From the NCBI GenBank assembly GCA_030668045.1, contig DAOUUR010000099.1:1-7668 (forward strand): a stretch of 7,668 nt of DNA, in the 5' to 3' direction. Made by a program: the position numbers and the translations under genes. Shown here one piece after another: positions 5,338 to 7,668 of this stretch (position 1 is the stretch's first letter; each line of letters begins with the position of its first letter). Origin of the DNA: a bacterium. GTDB lineage: Bacteria > Zixibacteria > MSB-5A5 > GN15 > FEB-12. Under the pieces are notes generated by a model. That model did not search any database. It was not told the origin of the DNA and saw nothing but the letters and a program-made list of their open reading frames with translations.

Positions 5338-6597
5338 TTAGAAGATAGCCGGTTGGTTGGCCGATGAGTTTTCGACATTGCCGTTGGCGTCGGTCTTGAT
5401 TACGAATGTCATGAAGTCCGAGCTATTCGGGCGTCGCGCTCCCGAGGCAATGGCATAACCGCCATCGGGAGTAGCTATGACCGAGAGTCCAATCTGGCGG
5501 TTACCGGCGTGGAAAGCTTTCTGCCAGAGCAGCGTTCCGTCCTTGTCCAGCTTCAACAGGTAGGTTTTGAGGATGCCTTCGCCCATTGATCGCGTTGCCC
5601 CGGACACCACGCAGCCACCATCGGCGGCCGCGGCAACCGAATAGCCGGCATCGCGGGATGCTCCTCCAACCGATTTCGTCCATTCCAGATCACCGTCATT
5701 GGCGAGTCTTGCCACGAAGACATCATAGTCGCCCGTGCTGTTGGACATGGTGCTTCCGGCAAGATAATACCCGCCATCAGGTGCTGCGGCCAGAGCGGGG
5801 GCGGCATCTTGACCACTATCTCCGATTTGTTGATGCCACAGGACCTTGCCATCGCGGTCGGTTCTGATGACCATTATGTCTGAGTTAGCAACCGGTTCAG
5901 TGATGTTTATCGCGGCTGTAATTACGAAACCGCTATCACTGAGAACCAGGGGACCAAATGTATCGCGGACACCCAGGTCGTGGAATGTTTTCTTGTAGAG
6001 AGGAATTCCGCGGTTGCTGATCTTGGCTAAGAAACCATCGATCCTGACACCATCACTGGATATCGTGCGACCGACCATGATATAGTTGCCGTCGAGAGTC
6101 TTTTCAAACCCGGAGCATAATTCGTCGCCGTCGTTCTGGAGAGTGTTTTCCCACTCGTAATTTCCCTCGGAGTCGACCTTTATCAGAACAATTTTTCTCC
6201 TATTGCTATCTTCGGTTCGTTCCGCCTGGCAGGCGATCAGATAACCACCTTCGTCGCAGTTGACCACACGCTTCGCCTTCAAGGGCGTAGCTTGGGAGTA
6301 CCATCGGTCCCACATTTTATTGCCGTTGATATCCAGTCTTAGGAGGTAGGCGGACTCTTTGTTGCTTACGGGTTGAAACGCGCCGGAGACTATATAGCCT
6401 CCGGCAGGAGTGAGCCGTAACGAGCCGCCCCTTGTGTTTCCACCCTCTTGGTCATATACTTTTTCAAAAGTAACAACACCTTCCTGGACCTTGGTGGTGA
6501 TCGGCGGTCCAGCATTCTCGGTTTTGCCGCAGCTCAGGCTCAACATTGCCACGGCAGCAACGAACAATACGGTAATCGTGATTCGGGTGGTTCTCAT
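5338..6597 (-). CDS. Putative lipoprotein, seven-repeat beta-propeller
   Basis: A 419-residue exported protein of unknown function. Residues 1-22 are a signal peptide with a basic MRTTR start and a hydrophobic core, ending at Cys23 (MLSLSCGK). This is a plausible but loose lipobox with Ser at -3, so membrane anchoring is likely but not certain. The rest is seven evenly spaced repeats of 51-53 residues, each with a strand of the form GGYIVSG: at 66-72, 117-123, 170-176, 222-228, 275-281, 327-333 and 379-385. Each is followed by a 'D-x-hhhh-K/R-h-D-x-x-G-x-x-x-W' strand pair. Seven such units are what a closed seven-bladed propeller needs, so the fold prediction is strong. The ligand is unknown; propellers of this kind usually bind proteins or polysaccharides. 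The ATG at 6597 has an ideal GGAGAG site; the TTG twelve bases upstream overlaps that site and is less likely. It sits between the phosphatase and the glmM-type gene with no obvious pathway link. Confidence 0.85.
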   Translation of the reverse strand: MRTTRITITVLFVAAVAMLSLSCGKTENAGPPITTKVQEGVVTFEKVYDQEGGNTRGGSLRLTPAGGYIVSGAFQPVSNKESAYLLRLDINGNKMWDRWYSQATPLKAKRVVNCDEGGYLIACQAERTEDSNRRKIVLIKVDSEGNYEWENTLQNDGDELCSGFEKTLDGNYIMVGRTISSDGVRIDGFLAKISNRGIPLYKKTFHDLGVRDTFGPLVLSDSGFVITAAINITEPVANSDIMVIRTDRDGKVLWHQQIGDSGQDAAPALAAAPDGGYYLAGSTMSNSTGDYDVFVARLANDGDLEWTKSVGGASRDAGYSVAAAADGGCVVSGATRSMGEGILKTYLLKLDKDGTLLWQKAFHAGNRQIGLSVIATPDGGYAIASGARRPNSSDFMTFVIKTDANGNVENSSANQPAIF

Positions 6598-6663
6598 CTT
6601 TCTCTCCAATACCTCTGTGGTACGCTGACCTTTCGATCGTAGCGCCCGACGATTCAGTCTCTG
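6598..6663 (-). other. 66-base gap, the widest in the minus-strand unit
   Basis: This is the only gap in the five-gene run wide enough for a separate promoter. It holds a short inverted repeat, ATCGT (6636-6640) with ACGAT (6649-6653), five pairs around an eight-base loop and without a T-run. I see no convincing -35/-10 pair. Read-through from the phosphatase gene is the simplest reading, but an internal promoter here cannot be excluded. Confidence 0.35.
6602..6607 (-). promoter_or_regulatory. Shine-Dalgarno site of the propeller lipoprotein gene
   Basis: GGAGAG on the minus strand, four bases from the ATG at 6597. It is the best ribosome site in the minus-strand unit and rules out the upstream TTG as the main start. 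Confidence 0.7.
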
Positions 6664-7449
6664 CTAAGTCAGGACTTTTTGCATAGCCCTGTGGACCCGA
6701 CCATTGCTGGCCAGTATCTCGTTATCATATATAGAGTATTTTCGGCCACTGAAGCGAGTAACTTTGCCCCCTGCTTCCTCAACAATCAGCCACCCGGCAG
6801 CTGTGTCCCAGGGGTGCAGGCTCAGTTCCCAGAATCCATCAATTCGGCCACAGGCCAGCCAGCAGAGGTCAATTGCGGCCGATCCGAGGCGTCGAACTCC
6901 CTGGGCCTGCTTGGCCATCCGGCTAAAATAGCCCAGATTGTTACGGCGGGCGGTCTTGACGTCATAGGCAAATCCGGTAGCCAGAAGAGCTCGTTCCAGT
7001 TTGTTCTCTTTGGATACTCTGATTCGCTTCCCGTTGAGAAACGCACCACAACCGCAACCGGAAGTGAAACACTCGTTGCGCTCAGGATCAAAAACCACCC
7101 CGGCGACGACCTCGCTGTTATATTCAAGGCCGATGGAAACGCAGTAGACAGGAAAGCCATGAGCATAATCGACCGTACCATCGAGCGGATCAATTACCCA
7201 TCGGAACGCTCCGTCCATCTTGCGGCCGCTACCTTCCTCAGCAAGGATAGAGTGATCGGGGTAACGTCGTTGAATCTGCGAGACGATATGTTTCTCCGAG
7301 CGCAGGTCAAATTCGGTGACGGGATCAATCCTTCCCTTGTAGCGAATACGGGGGGGACGATTAAACCCATTTTTCAATATTTGTCCGGCACCGCGAGCGA
7401 CCTCTTCGGAGAACCGCAGCAGCTCTTTAATTTCAGTTTTCTTCAGCAT
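6664..7449 (-). CDS. Inositol monophosphatase family phosphatase
   Basis: A 261-residue Mg-dependent, Li-sensitive-type sugar phosphatase of the IMPase/SuhB superfamily, of usual length. Family signatures are complete: the metal-binding Glu pair in LAEEG (E71/E72), WVIDPLDGTVDY (84-95, with D87, D90 and T92 as metal and catalytic positions), the linking GSAAIDLCWLACGRIDGFWE segment (189-208), and the second motif WDTAAGWLIVEEAGG (214-228, D215). It should be an active phosphomonoesterase. Substrate cannot be read from sequence: inositol-1-phosphate, fructose-1,6-bisphosphate, histidinol phosphate, PAP and NADP phosphatases all share these motifs. The ATG at 7449 is chosen because it follows the previous stop by 19 bases and gives a normal N-terminus; the ATG at 7518 would overlap the transporter gene by about 50 bases. 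Its own ribosome site is weak (AGGA about 14-15 bases away). suhB is possible but not claimed. Confidence 0.93.
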   Translation of the reverse strand: MLKKTEIKELLRFSEEVARGAGQILKNGFNRPPRIRYKGRIDPVTEFDLRSEKHIVSQIQRRYPDHSILAEEGSGRKMDGAFRWVIDPLDGTVDYAHGFPVYCVSIGLEYNSEVVAGVVFDPERNECFTSGCGCGAFLNGKRIRVSKENKLERALLATGFAYDVKTARRNNLGYFSRMAKQAQGVRRLGSAAIDLCWLACGRIDGFWELSLHPWDTAAGWLIVEEAGGKVTRFSGRKYSIYDNEILASNGRVHRAMQKVLT

Positions 7450-7468
7450 CGTTGATCTATCAATCCTA

Positions 7469-7668
7469 TCATGGCCTTGTCGCCGTGGCTCGATCCTGCT
7501 GGCGATATTGCAAGTCATATAATTTACGGTAAATCTGCCCCTTCGCCAAGAGTTGATCGTGGCTGCCTTCTTCTCTCAATTCTCCGTGATGGAGCACCAG
7601 TATCTTGTCGGCTCGCTTGATTGTAGAGAGCCGGTGCGCGATGACGATTGAAGTTCTATCATTCAGCA
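7469..7668 (-). CDS. ABC transporter ATP-binding C-terminus (partial, exporter type)
   Basis: Only the last 65 residues are inside the window; the 5' part lies beyond base 7668. The visible sequence begins in the segment just after the D-loop and contains the H-loop (switch) histidine in [12 protein letters not shown] (residues 5-16 of the fragment). It then has the typical [20 protein letters not shown] strand and helix and an [13 protein letters not shown] tail. This ending is characteristic of half-size exporters with fused membrane and ATPase domains (MsbA/LmrA-like), in which the ATPase is C-terminal. The exported substrate cannot be told from this piece. Its TGA is 19 bases before the phosphatase start, which suggests co-transcription. 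Confidence 0.9.
   Translation of the reverse strand, partial: LNDRTSIVIAHRLSTIKRADKILVLHHGELREEGSHDQLLAKGQIYRKLYDLQYRQQDRATATRP

Noticed and set aside
6679..7455. Plus-strand open frame of 258 codons opposite the phosphatase gene
   Set aside because: It mirrors the phosphatase gene almost end to end, has no ribosome site and low-complexity content; the minus strand encodes complete IMPase motifs.

Overview
The window reads as chromosomal DNA of a diderm (Gram-negative type) bacterium. It encodes Sec-exported proteins, a probable lipoprotein and the amino-sugar pathway feeding peptidoglycan and LPS. The phosphohexomutase is of the type with GEGNGGV and SNTEP motifs (archaeal-type GlmM, which from memory is also common in Bacteroidetes and relatives). 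Together with a repeat-rich DGGY beta-propeller lipoprotein, this fits a member of the FCB group or a related uncultured lineage. The taxonomic guess is inference; no rRNA or other decisive marker is present.

Left part (1-1942, plus strand): two tandem genes encode small exported proteins of about 240 and 265 residues. They are clearly paralogous to each other, with matching signal peptides, a shared central GFP..LP..TF..AL motif, and two PepSY-like 'W-x-I ... IDA-x-TG-x-LL' units each. Their translation-initiation regions are also alike, so the duplication included the leader. Between them lies a 288-base spacer with two doubtful small reading frames and two hairpins.

Middle (1943-2119): a convergent intergenic region packed with inverted repeats. 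One hairpin shares its arms with the hairpin upstream of the second exported-protein gene.

Right part (2120-7668, minus strand): five same-strand genes with gaps of 19, 66, 19 and 13 bases, so probably one transcription unit read right to left. In transcription order they are the C-terminal end of an ABC exporter, an inositol-monophosphatase-family phosphatase, a seven-repeat beta-propeller lipoprotein, a GlmM-type phosphohexomutase and GlmS. GlmS makes glucosamine-6-phosphate from fructose-6-phosphate and glutamine, and GlmM converts it to glucosamine-1-phosphate. These are the first two steps to UDP-GlcNAc; GlmU is not in the window. The roles of the phosphatase, propeller protein and transporter in this unit are unknown.

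I found no mobile element, CRISPR array, tRNA or rRNA. The least explained parts are the tandem PepSY-like secreted pair, the repeat hairpins around the second copy, and the propeller lipoprotein inside a glm operon.
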